From: Novosphingopyxis baekryungensis DSM 16222
GTDB taxonomy: Bacteria; Pseudomonadota; Alphaproteobacteria; Sphingomonadales; Sphingomonadaceae
DNA length: 64,000 nucleotides
NCBI RefSeq assembly: GCF_000420305.1
Contig: NZ_ATUR01000005.1
Location: forward strand, 191,001-255,000
Direction of reading: 5' to 3'
Part shown: piece by piece, positions 9,840-18,967 of the stretch
Layout of the letters: every line of letters begins with the position of its first letter
Position numbering within the stretch: the stretch's first letter is position 1
The notes under the pieces: generated by a model
The model's input: only the letters and a program-made list of their open reading frames with translations
Told to the model about the DNA's origin: nothing
Databases searched by the model: none
Program-made: the position numbers and the translations under genes

Positions 9840-11933
9840 ATGTCGGACGAACTTAACCTGACCAAGGGCGGTGCCCCCCATCAAGAACCCAAGGGTGAAG
9901 ATGATATCCTGACCACCGCGCAGGGCGCGCCGGTTGCCGATAACCAGAACTGGCTCAGCGCAGGTCCGCGCGGTCCGCAACTCCTGGAAGACCATGTCGC
10001 CCGCGAGAAGATCTTTCACTTCGATCATGAACGCATTCCCGAGCGCGTCGTCCACGCTCGCGGCTATGGCATTCACGGCACTTTCGAGCTGAAGAAGGCA
10101 ATTCCCGAATATTCACACGCCGCGATCTTCAATAATGTCGGTGAGAAGACCCTTACTTTCACCCGTTTCTCCACCGTGGCCGGGAACAAGGGCTCACCCG
10201 ATCTGGCGCGCGACGTCCGCGGCTTCGCGACGAAGTTCTATACGAAGGAAGGCAATTGGGATCTGGTCGGCAACAACATCCCGGTGTTCTTCATCCAGGA
10301 TGCGATCAAGTTCCCAGACCTGATCCACGCCGCCAAGCCCGCGCCGGATCGCGGCTTCCCCCAGGCACAGACCGCACATGACAACTTCTGGGATTTCATC
10401 AGCCTGAGCCCGGAAAGCATGCACATGGTGATGTGGATCATGTCCGATCGCACCATTCCGCGCAGCTTCCGTTTCATGGAAGGTTTCGGGGTACATACCT
10501 TCCGCCTGATCAATGCGAAGGGCGAGGCGAAATTCGTTAAGTTCCACTGGAAGCCCAAGCAGGGTCTGCAATCGGTAATCTGGAACGAGGCGCTGAAGAT
10601 CAACGGTATGGACCCAGATTTCCATCGCCGCGATATGTGGGATTCGATCGAGGCGGGCGACTTCCCGCAGTGGGATCTGGGCATTCAGGTGTTCGATGAG
10701 GAATTCGCTGAGAGTTTCGAATTCGACGTGCTCGACGCGACCAAGATCATTCCCGAGGAACAGGTTCCGGTTGAAATCATCGGCACGCTCACGCTCGATG
10801 CCAATGTCGACAATTTCTTTGCGGAAACCGAGCAGGTCGCCTTCTGCACACAGAACATCGTGCCCGGGATGGACTTCAGTGAGGATCCGCTGCTCCAGGG
10901 CCGCAATTTCTCCTATCTCGACACGCAGCTGAAGCGGCTGGGTGGCCCGAACTTCACGCATATTCCCATCAACGCGCCCAAGTGCCCGGTCCACAATTTC
11001 CAGCAGGATGGCCACATGGCTATGACCAACCCCAAGGGGCGGGCGAATTACGAACCTAACAGCTGGTCGGGCGATATGGACGACAACCGCGAACCGCGTG
11101 GCCCCCGCGCCAGTGCCGAGCATGGCTTCACCAGCTACGAAGCGCCGGTTACCGGGCCCAAGGTTCGGGTGCGCAGCGAGACCTTTGCCGATCACTACAG
11201 CCAGGCGCGCCAGTTCTACATCTCGCAGACCGCGATCGAGCAGACCCATATGGGCAATGCGCTGGTGTTCGAGCTTTCCAAGGTCGAGCGGATGGACATT
11301 CGCAAGCGGATGGTAAGCCATCTGCGCCATATCGACGATGGGCTTGCCAAGGTGGTTGCCGACGGCATCGGTCTGACCGAAATGCCTGAAAAGATCACCG
11401 CCGCGCGCAAGCCGATCGACGATCTGCCCGAAAGCCCGGCGCTGTCCATCCTCAAGAACGGACCGGACAGTTTCAAGGGCCGCAAGCTGGGCATCTATAT
11501 CGCCGAAGGCGGTGATGCCGCAGTGGTGAAAGCGTTGAAGGACGCGGCCAAGGGCGCGGGCGCAATGGTCGAGATCATCGCCCCGCATGTGGCGGGTGCG
11601 AAACTCTCCGACGGCGAGATGATGGAAGCCGACCAGAAGATCGATGGCGGCCCCTCGGTGGTTTACGACGCCGTGGCGCTGGTGATGGGCGAGAAGGCCG
11701 CCGAGAATTTCGGCAAGGACAAGCCCAGCATCGACTTCGTCAACGACGCCTTCGCCCACGCCAAGTTCATTGCCTACGTCCCCGAGACAATGGCGCTGCT
11801 CGAAGGCGCCGGTGTGGCAAAGCGGATGGACGACGGCTTCGTCGAACTGGCCAAGCCCGATGCCGCCAAGGATTTCATCAGTCGCTGCGCAAAGCTGCGC
11901 TTCTGGGATCGCGAAGAGGTAAAGAAGGATTGA
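9840..11933 (+). CDS. katE: Large-subunit (HPII-type) catalase
   Basis: A 697-residue clade 2 monofunctional catalase that breaks down hydrogen peroxide. The distal haem His is in [12 protein letters not shown], the Asn in [14 protein letters not shown], and the proximal Tyr in [10 protein letters not shown]. After about residue 520 follows the extra flavodoxin/DJ-1-like domain typical of HPII ([30 protein letters not shown]). I choose ATG 9840 because GGAG at 9829-9832 is 7 bases away; ATG 9834 would be too close. It starts only about 105 bases after the IS remnant, so its native promoter may have been altered. An SRPBCC gene and an alcohol dehydrogenase follow in an apparent operon. Confidence 0.96.
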   Translation: MSDELNLTKGGAPHQEPKGEDDILTTAQGAPVADNQNWLSAGPRGPQLLEDHVAREKIFHFDHERIPERVVHARGYGIHGTFELKKAIPEYSHAAIFNNVGEKTLTFTRFSTVAGNKGSPDLARDVRGFATKFYTKEGNWDLVGNNIPVFFIQDAIKFPDLIHAAKPAPDRGFPQAQTAHDNFWDFISLSPESMHMVMWIMSDRTIPRSFRFMEGFGVHTFRLINAKGEAKFVKFHWKPKQGLQSVIWNEALKINGMDPDFHRRDMWDSIEAGDFPQWDLGIQVFDEEFAESFEFDVLDATKIIPEEQVPVEIIGTLTLDANVDNFFAETEQVAFCTQNIVPGMDFSEDPLLQGRNFSYLDTQLKRLGGPNFTHIPINAPKCPVHNFQQDGHMAMTNPKGRANYEPNSWSGDMDDNREPRGPRASAEHGFTSYEAPVTGPKVRVRSETFADHYSQARQFYISQTAIEQTHMGNALVFELSKVERMDIRKRMVSHLRHIDDGLAKVVADGIGLTEMPEKITAARKPIDDLPESPALSILKNGPDSFKGRKLGIYIAEGGDAAVVKALKDAAKGAGAMVEIIAPHVAGAKLSDGEMMEADQKIDGGPSVVYDAVALVMGEKAAENFGKDKPSIDFVNDAFAHAKFIAYVPETMALLEGAGVAKRMDDGFVELAKPDAAKDFISRCAKLRFWDREEVKKD

Positions 11934-11942
11934 GGACAGACC

Positions 11943-12593
11943 ATGACCAATGACAAGCAACTCGGCCTGGCTGGCACCGTTGCCGGCCTCGGCCTTGCGA
12001 TCGGGGGGCTGGCCTTCGGCGCCTTCCTGTCGCAACGGCGCAAGGGGGGCGATGACGATGCCCCCTTCTACACCCGCAAAAGCCCCGATAGCGACAATGC
12101 GGTGCTCGGGCGCACGGTTACAATCCGCAAGCCGCGCGCCGAACTCTATGCCTTCTGGCGCGATTTCGGCAATCTTCCAAGGTTCATGGAGAATGTCGAG
12201 ACGATCCGGAAAGAGGGCGACCACCGCGTTTGGTTGATCAAGGCTCCCGCCGGACAGACGGTCGAGATCAAGACTGAGGTCTGCGAGGATGTCGAAGGCA
12301 AACGCATCGCCTGGCGCTCGGTCGAAGGCTCGGACATCGAGACGCGCGGCAGCGTTGAATTTGCTGACGCACCGGGCGATCGCGGAACCCGCGTTTCGCT
12401 GGTGATGTCCTACAATCCGCCCGCCGGAAACCTCGGCCGTACCATTGCAAAGCTGTTCCAGCGCGAGCCGGAGGTGCAGGCGCGCCACGATCTCAAGCGC
12501 TTTAAGGGGCTGATGGAGACCGGCGAGATCGCCACCTCCGCCCACCGCAAGGAAAACACCCGCGCTGCCAAGCAGCAGGAGAAGGAAACATGA
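11943..12593 (+). CDS. SRPBCC-family protein with N-terminal membrane anchor
   Basis: A 216-residue START/Bet v1-like (SRPBCC, cyclase/dehydrase) protein. A glycine-rich hydrophobic segment near residues 8-28 (GTVAGLGLAIGGLAFGAF) is a likely membrane anchor; the lipid-binding-fold domain follows (VTIRKPRAELYAFWRDFGN, FMENVETI, and a C-terminal helix with LFQREPEVQARHDL). It starts 10 bases after katE with GAGGA, and its last codons overlap the next ATG by 4 bases, so it is translated with the neighbouring dehydrogenase. These proteins often accompany stress genes in alphaproteobacteria; the ligand is unknown. Confidence 0.85.
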   Translation: MTNDKQLGLAGTVAGLGLAIGGLAFGAFLSQRRKGGDDDAPFYTRKSPDSDNAVLGRTVTIRKPRAELYAFWRDFGNLPRFMENVETIRKEGDHRVWLIKAPAGQTVEIKTEVCEDVEGKRIAWRSVEGSDIETRGSVEFADAPGDRGTRVSLVMSYNPPAGNLGRTIAKLFQREPEVQARHDLKRFKGLMETGEIATSAHRKENTRAAKQQEKET

Positions 12594-13783
12594 GAGCCCT
12601 CACCTGGCACGGGACGCACGACGTCCGGGTCGACACCGTCGACGATCCCGAAATCATCAATTCGCGTGATGCGATCATCGAGGTTACCTCCACCGCGATC
12701 TGCGGCAGCGACCTCCACCTTTACGACGGGGTTATTCCCGGCGTACTTCCCGGCGACGTGCTGGGCCATGAATTCATGGGCCGCGTGGTCGAAACCGGCA
12801 GCGACAGCACGCTCAAGAAGGGCCAGCGCGTCGTGGTGCCCTTCACCATCAGCTGCGGCGGCTGCTTCCATTGCCAGATCCAGCAGTTCTCGGCCTGCGA
12901 AAATTCCAATCCGGCAGAAAAGCAGGATATGTCGGCCAAGCTCTACGGTCACTCCATGGCGGCGCTGTTCGGATATTCGCACATGACCGGCGGCTACTCG
13001 GGCGGCCAGGCGGAATATGTCCGCGTGCCCTATTCCGATGTCGGCCCGATCGTGGTCCCCGACCATCTTGACGATGACAAGGTGCTGTTCCTTTCCGACA
13101 TCCTGCCCACCGGGTGGATGGCGGCGGAAAACGCCGAAATCCAGCCCGACGATACCGTCGCGGTCTGGGGCTGTGGCCCCGTCGGCCTGTTCGCGATCCA
13201 GTCCGCGATCGTGATGGGCGCCAGCAAGGTGATCGCCATCGACCATTATCCCAACCGCCTCGCGCTGGCCAAACAGCTTGGTGCCGAGGTGATCGATTTC
13301 CGCAAGACGAACGTCCGCGAAGCGCTGATGGAAATGTCGGGCGGGATTGGTGTCGACGCGGTGATCGATGCTGTCGGGATGGAAAGCCACGGCTTCGCGG
13401 TCGACAACTTGGTTGATGTTGTGAAGCAGAAGGTCGGCATGGGTGCGGATCGCGCCAGTGCGCTGAAGCAGGCGATCCTTGCGGTCCGGCCCGGTGGGCG
13501 CGTTTCCATACCCGGCGTTTATGGCGGGATGACCGATAAATTCCCGCTGGGTGCACTGATGGAGAAAGGCCTCCATATCCGCAGCGGGCAGACCCATGTC
13601 CAGCGCTACACCAAGGATCTGCTCGAGAAGATCGAGGACGGCACGCTCGACACCACCTTCCTGATCTCGCATCGCCTCCCGCTTGAGGACGCAGCCCGTG
13701 GCTACGAATGTTTCCGCACCGAGCAGGACAGCTGGACCAAGGTGGTGCTCAAGCCGGGTATGGACACGCCTGCGACGAACTAG
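12590..13783 (+). CDS. Zinc-dependent alcohol dehydrogenase (formaldehyde dehydrogenase-like)
   Basis: A 397-residue zinc MDR alcohol dehydrogenase close to glutathione-independent formaldehyde dehydrogenases. Visible are the catalytic-zinc site [11 protein letters not shown] with GHEFMG, the structural-zinc cysteines CGGCFHCQIQQFSAC, and the NAD site [15 protein letters not shown] followed by IDHYPNRL. It overlaps the SRPBCC gene by 4 bases, forming katE-SRPBCC-adh. It ends convergently on the methyltransferase gene, the two stop codons sharing bases in CTAG (13780-13783). A paralogue lies at 26667-27836 after the second IS copy. Substrate not determined. Confidence 0.92.
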   Translation: MRALTWHGTHDVRVDTVDDPEIINSRDAIIEVTSTAICGSDLHLYDGVIPGVLPGDVLGHEFMGRVVETGSDSTLKKGQRVVVPFTISCGGCFHCQIQQFSACENSNPAEKQDMSAKLYGHSMAALFGYSHMTGGYSGGQAEYVRVPYSDVGPIVVPDHLDDDKVLFLSDILPTGWMAAENAEIQPDDTVAVWGCGPVGLFAIQSAIVMGASKVIAIDHYPNRLALAKQLGAEVIDFRKTNVREALMEMSGGIGVDAVIDAVGMESHGFAVDNLVDVVKQKVGMGADRASALKQAILAVRPGGRVSIPGVYGGMTDKFPLGALMEKGLHIRSGQTHVQRYTKDLLEKIEDGTLDTTFLISHRLPLEDAARGYECFRTEQDSWTKVVLKPGMDTPATN

Positions 13784-14364
13784 TCGCCGTGCGTCCCCAC
13801 GAGCAGATCGAGCCGGTAGAACTCCTCGCGCCGCGCCTTGGCCACCTGCCAGGGCGCGGCGTCGAGAAACAGTTTGACCGCGGCATCACCATCGACGGGC
13901 AGATCGTTGGGGCCGATCCAGTTGACCAGCAGACACAGCCCGTTCCCGGTCAAGCTTTCATGGGCAAGCTGCGAGACCTGGCGAATTTCCCCGACGCTGA
14001 GAAAATAGAGAACTTCTGACAGGATCACCGCGTCGAACTGCCCCGCTGGCCAATAATCGGGCACTTCGGCGACAACGAACTCGACACTGTCGCACCGAGG
14101 TAGCCTCTTGGCCGCCAGATCGATCGCCTTTGTCGAGACATCCAGTGCCACTATCGAACTGGCAAGTTCCGCCGGGCGTTCGGTCAGCGCCCCTCCTGCG
14201 CATCCCACTTCCAGCATGCGTACAAAGCGCCGCTTGCCCAGTGCGGCGAGCACAGCCTCCCGCTTGCCGCGTTCATAGTCGCTGGTGTCTATGTCCCAGG
14301 GGTCGGGGTTTTCGGCGAACAACTGGTCGAAGCGTGCCTGCCGCTCGCTGGGTGCCTCAGTCAC
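13780..14364 (-). CDS. SAM-dependent methyltransferase, NodS-like
   Basis: A 194-residue class I methyltransferase. The SAM-binding motif I is MLEVGCAGGALTERP (residues about 50-64), followed by ALDVSTKAIDLA and a motif II region FDAVILSEVLYFLS. The opening RFDQLFAENPDPWDIDTSDYERGKR is typical of the NodS family, which N-methylates chitin oligosaccharides in rhizobia. It is the last gene of a minus-strand set with a PIG-L deacetylase, overlapping it by 8 bases; deacetylase plus N-methyltransferase recalls NodB/NodS chemistry on an amino sugar, but that is inference. Confidence 0.85.
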   Translation of the reverse strand: MTEAPSERQARFDQLFAENPDPWDIDTSDYERGKREAVLAALGKRRFVRMLEVGCAGGALTERPAELASSIVALDVSTKAIDLAAKRLPRCDSVEFVVAEVPDYWPAGQFDAVILSEVLYFLSVGEIRQVSQLAHESLTGNGLCLLVNWIGPNDLPVDGDAAVKLFLDAAPWQVAKARREEFYRLDLLVGTHGD

Positions 14365-15079
14365 GGTGGAATATCTCCGGATGCGCGGCGAAATGCGCCA
14401 GCAGCGTTGCGGGCATCATAAAGGCCTCCGGGTCGTCGATGAGGTCGGTGGATTGCGACCGGTAGGCCGAAAGCGCAAGCCGCTTGCGCTCTGCCAGCGA
14501 AGGCGCTTCGAACAGGCGAAGCTCGGTCTCCGGTAGCCGTCGTTCACCAAAGCGCCCCCAGATCGGCGCGCTCCACAGCGGTGCCCGGTAATGCTGTGCC
14601 AGATCGCGCGCGATCGCATGCGCGGTGATGTGATCGCAATGCGGATCGAGATAGGAGGTGGTCCAGATCGCCTGCGGATCGATGATGTCTGCAAAGGCGA
14701 ACAGCGCCTCTTGGCCCGCGTCGGTGAGATCGCCCTGGCGACTTTGCCCGTCGAGCAGTCCAAGCGCGTGAACTGCGGCCGGACGCCGCGGGGCGAGGCT
14801 CGATAGCGCTTCCTCCAGCTCGGCGCGGCGCATGGCAACCAGCTTGGCGCGATCGCAGCCGGGGTGCGAACCCTCGCCATTGGTCACCAGCACCACCCCG
14901 ATCGTTCGCCCCGCATCGGCCGCTGCGGCCAGAGCCTGACCGCAACCAATCGTCTCGTCGTCGGGATGCGGCATCACCAGCAGCAGCCCGCCGGGCGGCG
15001 ACAGCTCGTCCAGTTGGATCGCGGCCGCGCCTTCCGCAGCGCGAAGCACGCTGCCTTGCGCGATGACAGGAACGCTCAC
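14357..15079 (-). CDS. PIG-L-family deacetylase
   Basis: A 240-residue zinc-dependent N-acetylglucosaminyl deacetylase of the PIG-L/LmbE family. Zinc motif VMPHPDDETIGCG is near residues 34-46 and the third ligand is in DPHCDHITAHAIA (about residue 147). The family removes acetyl groups from GlcNAc linked to lipids or small molecules. It overlaps the acyl-CoA dehydrogenase-like gene upstream by 4 bases and the methyltransferase downstream by 8, so the three are translationally coupled. Confidence 0.9.
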   Translation of the reverse strand: MSVPVIAQGSVLRAAEGAAAIQLDELSPPGGLLLVMPHPDDETIGCGQALAAAADAGRTIGVVLVTNGEGSHPGCDRAKLVAMRRAELEEALSSLAPRRPAAVHALGLLDGQSRQGDLTDAGQEALFAFADIIDPQAIWTTSYLDPHCDHITAHAIARDLAQHYRAPLWSAPIWGRFGERRLPETELRLFEAPSLAERKRLALSAYRSQSTDLIDDPEAFMMPATLLAHFAAHPEIFHRD

Positions 15080-16176
15080 AGATCTTCTGCCCGCAACCCG
15101 CGCCCGGCCAGAGCCCGCGCGGCGCGCTGACGCTTGGCATCAGGCTGCGCCTGGCACAGGAACAGCCCCAGATCGCGGCGGATCCGTTCGATCGCGGTGC
15201 CTTCCTCGTGCGCTGCCATCCCCAGCCCGCGCTCGACCAGCGCCAGCACAGTGCGGCAATTGTCCTCGGTCACCTGCCGCGCCAGTAGCGAGAGGGTGGC
15301 GGTGTCGGGCTTCGCATCGCGCGTCTCTACCGCTCTTGCTGCTCGCCACAGCCATAGCCGCATGGTTTCGAGCGCGATAGCGCCGGTCGCGATACGGTTG
15401 AGCTGGTGCGGATCCCCGATCCTGCCGCGCTCTCGCAAGGCTTCGCGGAAATGCGCGAACAGCGCCTCGGCACCGCCACAATGTGCAGCGCAATAGCGCC
15501 AGATCCCGCCCTCGAAATGCGGCTCGCGGGAATAATCCCCCAGTTCGCCGAGCACGGCATCATCTGCAAGTTCGCCCCCGGTAAAATCGTAACGCCCAGA
15601 TCGCGTGGCGCGCATCCCCGAGACGTTCCAGCCGGAAGGATCGCAGCGCGAAGGATCGTTGGCCGGGGCGAGTGCCAGCAAGACGCCCTGCTCTCCATTG
15701 ATCGCCACCACCGCGTGGCGAACGAGGCCGAGGCCCGATGCGAAGCGTTTGGCGCCCTCCAGTACAATGCCTGCGGGTTGGTTCGAGAGTGTCAGCGGGC
15801 TGGCTGGATCGTCCGCACCCCATACGCCGAGCAGCTCGCCTGCATGAACACTGTGCGCGAGACGCTGCTGCGTGTCCTCCCGGCCATAAAGCGCCACCAG
15901 CTTTACCGCGTTCATATGGCCTTCGAACAACCGCGCGACCGAGAGATTGGCCCGTCCAAGATCACGCAAGGCTTCGAATGCCCCCGCCACCCCTTCCGGC
16001 GCGCAACCCCAGCCCTGTCCGCCGTGCTCAAGCGGGAGGCAGGAGGCAAGCCACCCAGCATCGTGGAGCGCCGCGACATCGTGGGAGAGGTCACCACCCA
16101 TCCGGTCACTGGCCGCCGCGCGGGCGGCAATGGCAGCGAGCATTTCCTTACGGGGAGCAGGCCGGGGCGCTATCAT
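15076..16176 (-). CDS. Acyl-CoA dehydrogenase-like flavoprotein
   Basis: A 366-residue protein of the acyl-CoA dehydrogenase superfamily. It has the N-terminal helical start (ASDRMGGDLSHDVAALHDAGWLASCLPLEHGGQG), a middle beta domain (GVWGADDPASPLTLS, LEGAKRFASGLGLV) and the C-terminal helical bundle. I did not find the usual catalytic Glu context, so it may be an oxidase or monooxygenase relative rather than a fatty-acid enzyme. Start taken at MIAPRPA (16176); an in-frame ATG at 16203 is also possible. It sits between a glycosyltransferase and a deacetylase, so it probably acts in making a glycosylated product, not in beta-oxidation. Confidence 0.8.
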   Translation of the reverse strand: MIAPRPAPRKEMLAAIAARAAASDRMGGDLSHDVAALHDAGWLASCLPLEHGGQGWGCAPEGVAGAFEALRDLGRANLSVARLFEGHMNAVKLVALYGREDTQQRLAHSVHAGELLGVWGADDPASPLTLSNQPAGIVLEGAKRFASGLGLVRHAVVAINGEQGVLLALAPANDPSRCDPSGWNVSGMRATRSGRYDFTGGELADDAVLGELGDYSREPHFEGGIWRYCAAHCGGAEALFAHFREALRERGRIGDPHQLNRIATGAIALETMRLWLWRAARAVETRDAKPDTATLSLLARQVTEDNCRTVLALVERGLGMAAHEEGTAIERIRRDLGLFLCQAQPDAKRQRAARALAGRGLRAEDL

Positions 16177-16312
16177 GCAGCGGCCCGGTATGGACGCATC
16201 CATGCAGACGTGCTTTGGCGTCGGGGTGCCTGCTCTTCGGCAGCGGACTGGAGGTGCCCGGTCCGCGAAGAGAATATTGCTCGATTGATGCCGGGTTTTG
16301 CCAAACGGTCAG

Positions 16313-17443
16313 TCACGCTCTGACACCCGCTGCGCGACGCGCACTCGTTGTGTCATCCAGTGTCTCCTTTCGAGCATTGGACAGGTTGGCCATGACCTGG
16401 GACATGCGCATCCGGCGATGTTGCAACGCAGGATCGCGCGCTATTGCGTCCTGGAACCGCGCGTATCTCCCCATACCGAACTGCAAACCATTCCAGACAC
16501 CCGCAAGGCGTTGCAGCAGGTCGAGCGGCACCAGCTGCTCATCGCAGTAAGGATCGTCGTGCGTGGCACGGTCGCGCAATGCATCGCCCATTCCGCCAGC
16601 CGCGCGCCCAAAAAGTCGTCCGGATGTACTGGCTGTCACGTCGCTCGCTACCTTGATGGACCAGTCACGGCGACGGGCGAGACTGGCCAGCGCCTTGTCC
16701 TCGGCAACAGGTGGTATCGGCATGCCGCCGATACCACGATAGCGCGCAGTCGGCAGCGCCAAGCTGGCACCCATCGCGGCGATCTGGAAACTCGGCGCAT
16801 CCCGGCCGGTCCAACGCTGCCACAGCTGTTCAAGCTCTGCCGAGTAAGCTGCTTCAACCTCCCCGCAACGCCGAACGGAGTGGGGCAGGCCAGTATATTC
16901 TTGCGGGTCGATCGAAACGCTGCCGCACACCAGATCGGTACCATCGCGAATATGCCGAAGGTTCGCCGCCGCCCAATTCGGAGCGACAAGGGTGTCGGCA
17001 TCGGTTGTGAGTAGCGCGCCATCCGGAACGAGTAGCGCCCCGATATCAAGCGCGATACGCCGTGCGTGCGGTGCATCGGCGACGGCTGGCCGCAGCGAAA
17101 CCTTGACGAGCAGATAGTTGCATCCCGAAGCCTCGAGCATGCTGGAGGCGACCTGCCAAGAACGGTCTGCGCTGTTGTTGATCAGCAGGACAATTGCCCC
17201 TACCGCGCCGCTGCGCTCAACCGTATCGATGAGTGACGCCAGAGAAGCGGGCAGGATATGCTCCTCGTTCCGGGCGGGAACGCAGATAGCGAAATCCACT
17301 TTTGCGGGGAGTGACGAGGCAACCGTTCCGACGGCAATCCGGTTCTTGACCGGCAACCCGGCAACCGCTTCCTCGATGATCGACGAGGTGCGAATGCGTT
17401 GGCTGCCGACCCACTTGGTCAAGGGGCCAGCACCCATCATCAT
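16313..17443 (-). CDS. Family 2 glycosyltransferase
   Basis: A 376-residue GT-A-fold transferase. The nucleotide-sugar entry motif is FAICVPARNEEHILPASLASL (about residues 51-71) and the metal-binding DAD is in LLTTDADTLVAPNW; a later PPVAEDKALASLARR fits the ED acceptor motif. There is no membrane segment, so it is cytosolic or peripheral. Its ATG comes one base after the stop of the YciE-like gene (TGACATG), so the two are co-transcribed. It leads the glycosyltransferase, dehydrogenase-like, deacetylase, methyltransferase set; 136 bases separate it from the next gene. Confidence 0.85.
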   Translation of the reverse strand: MMMGAGPLTKWVGSQRIRTSSIIEEAVAGLPVKNRIAVGTVASSLPAKVDFAICVPARNEEHILPASLASLIDTVERSGAVGAIVLLINNSADRSWQVASSMLEASGCNYLLVKVSLRPAVADAPHARRIALDIGALLVPDGALLTTDADTLVAPNWAAANLRHIRDGTDLVCGSVSIDPQEYTGLPHSVRRCGEVEAAYSAELEQLWQRWTGRDAPSFQIAAMGASLALPTARYRGIGGMPIPPVAEDKALASLARRRDWSIKVASDVTASTSGRLFGRAAGGMGDALRDRATHDDPYCDEQLVPLDLLQRLAGVWNGLQFGMGRYARFQDAIARDPALQHRRMRMSQVMANLSNARKETLDDTTSARRAAGVRA

Positions 17444-17444
17444 G

Positions 17445-17942
17445 TCATCCCTTGGCTTGGAGGTTGACCGATCGTTCCGCCAGATCGGTCATGTTTTCGT
17501 CCGCGCCGTAGATATCGGCCGTAATTGTATCAAGCTTGGCGGCATGGTCATTCTTGCCGAGCGCTTCGGCAAACGCCTTGGCAGTGCCGAAGCCGCAAAT
17601 ACCGTAATGGCACATGCGTTGATACTGCGACACGATGACGACGTCGCGAACATCATCATCGTCGATATCCGCATCGATGACATGCTTCTTCGCTTCTTTG
17701 ACGAGGCCTTCCATGCCCTTGCAATGCTCTTTCTCGCTCTCGCCGCAATCCTTCAGCAGCTTCTCCAGGGTCGCGGTATGATCCTTGATACCCTCGGCAG
17801 CCTTGCTGAGACGTTCCTTGAGCTTGGGATCGCTCGCTTTGTCGGCCAGTTGGCTGACCATTTTCGACATCTGATCATTTGCAGACCAGTTGTCGGCCAG
17901 TTCTTCCTTGTAGCAATCTTCGAGGTTTTTCGGTGCAGACAC
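17445..17942 (-). CDS. DUF892/YciE-like ferritin-fold protein with altered metal ligands
   Basis: A 165-residue four-helix protein of the YciE/DUF892 family. I place the start at GTG 17942 because AAGGAGG stands 6 bases upstream; an upstream ATG at 18128 would add 62 unrelated residues. Family landmarks are the opening LEDCYKEELADNWS, EHCKGMEGLVKE and GFGTAKAFAEALG. In typical members the last helix carries an E-H-Y-E metal motif; here it reads C111-H112-Y113-G114, and the AEKQ Glu of the first helix is Asn (SANDQ). Iron binding may be lost. Its stop abuts the glycosyltransferase gene. Confidence 0.85.
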   Translation of the reverse strand: MSAPKNLEDCYKEELADNWSANDQMSKMVSQLADKASDPKLKERLSKAAEGIKDHTATLEKLLKDCGESEKEHCKGMEGLVKEAKKHVIDADIDDDDVRDVVIVSQYQRMCHYGICGFGTAKAFAEALGKNDHAAKLDTITADIYGADENMTDLAERSVNLQAKG

Positions 17943-18211
17943 AGTAGGCCTCCTTTTTGATGGCCATGAAAACTCACGGCAGCTTTTGATTGGGTAATCT
18001 CTGAGCGGGCCGTTTGGTTTCGAATAATTTAAATCCAAGGAATTAACGGTATAGCCGTAACAATCGATATGCTGGGATGTCTTGGTGATTATCGGCAAAC
18101 GCCGTTGAACAACGGTTCCTGCGGTCACTTATGAACTGAAATGGTTCGCAAGGAACATGGTTTTCATCTGGCTCGATGTAACGACCGTTTGCGAGATGCA
18201 TGCAAACAACG

Positions 18212-18760
18212 TTACGAGCCGCCCGGTTCAACGTCCTTCATCAACTGCGCATTTTCCAAGGATGTATCGTCTCGAGGGATGATCGAAAACTTTCCGTCAT
18301 TTTCAAGGATTACCCAGTTGGCATCGTCGAGGCTCAGGTGCCCCTTCTGCCTCAAAGCGTTGTAGATTTCGGCTTCGGAGATGCGTTCGGCGCGCATCGC
18401 GTCCTTCTGTAGTTCGCCCTTGTGCAACAGCATGCGCGGTTCTGCCTTGATAAGCTTGGAGAAAACATCGCTGCGCAGCACCAGCCAGGACGTCGCCCAC
18501 TGAAGCGCGAACATGATTGCAATACCCAAGGCAGCGTCGGCTATACTGACATCTTTAAGCAAGATACCCGAGGCCGCGAGACTCCCCACCGCGACGGTCA
18601 CCATCCAGTCGAAATTGTTCATCTGACTGGTCGTGCGCTTGCCCGTAACGCGGGTCATCGCAACGATCAGGATATAGAACACGACCGCGCCGATAGCGAC
18701 GCTAGTAAGCCGATCGAAGCTGTTGAACCAGGTATCAATATCGCTGCTCGGTGAAGTCAT
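18212..18760 (-). CDS. DUF421-family membrane protein (YetF-like)
   Basis: A 182-residue protein with three N-terminal membrane helices (about residues 20-105: VAIGAVVFYILIVAMTRV, then WMVTVAVGSLAASGILL and IMFALQWATSWLVL) and a soluble C-terminal domain (DVFSKLIKAEPRMLLHKGE, AEIYNALRQKGHLSLDD). This is the DUF421/YetF layout; relatives are membrane proteins tied to sporulation or stress, function unclear. It stands alone on the minus strand in a run of envelope and stress genes. Confidence 0.88.
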   Translation of the reverse strand: MTSPSSDIDTWFNSFDRLTSVAIGAVVFYILIVAMTRVTGKRTTSQMNNFDWMVTVAVGSLAASGILLKDVSIADAALGIAIMFALQWATSWLVLRSDVFSKLIKAEPRMLLHKGELQKDAMRAERISEAEIYNALRQKGHLSLDDANWVILENDGKFSIIPRDDTSLENAQLMKDVEPGGS

Positions 18761-18967
18761 TTATACGCTCGCAAGGGTTCGGCGGTTGGTCCTCGAATGA
18801 ATAGCTAAGCACCGACAGGGCAGAGTGCAATCGGCGACACAAGCAGAATGACGGCGTTACGCAACCGTTCTCGCATGGTTCTCACCGAAATCCGGGCCAG
18901 ACCCCGAAATCCCGTCCGGTGCAATGGTATGCGGGGTTGCCAAACACAACATTCGGCGTTCGGCAGT

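Noticed and set aside
10194-12545. Open 783-codon frame antisense to katE
   Set aside because: It mirrors the katE and SRPBCC codon pattern in GC-rich DNA and has no family-like content; katE on the plus strand is beyond doubt.
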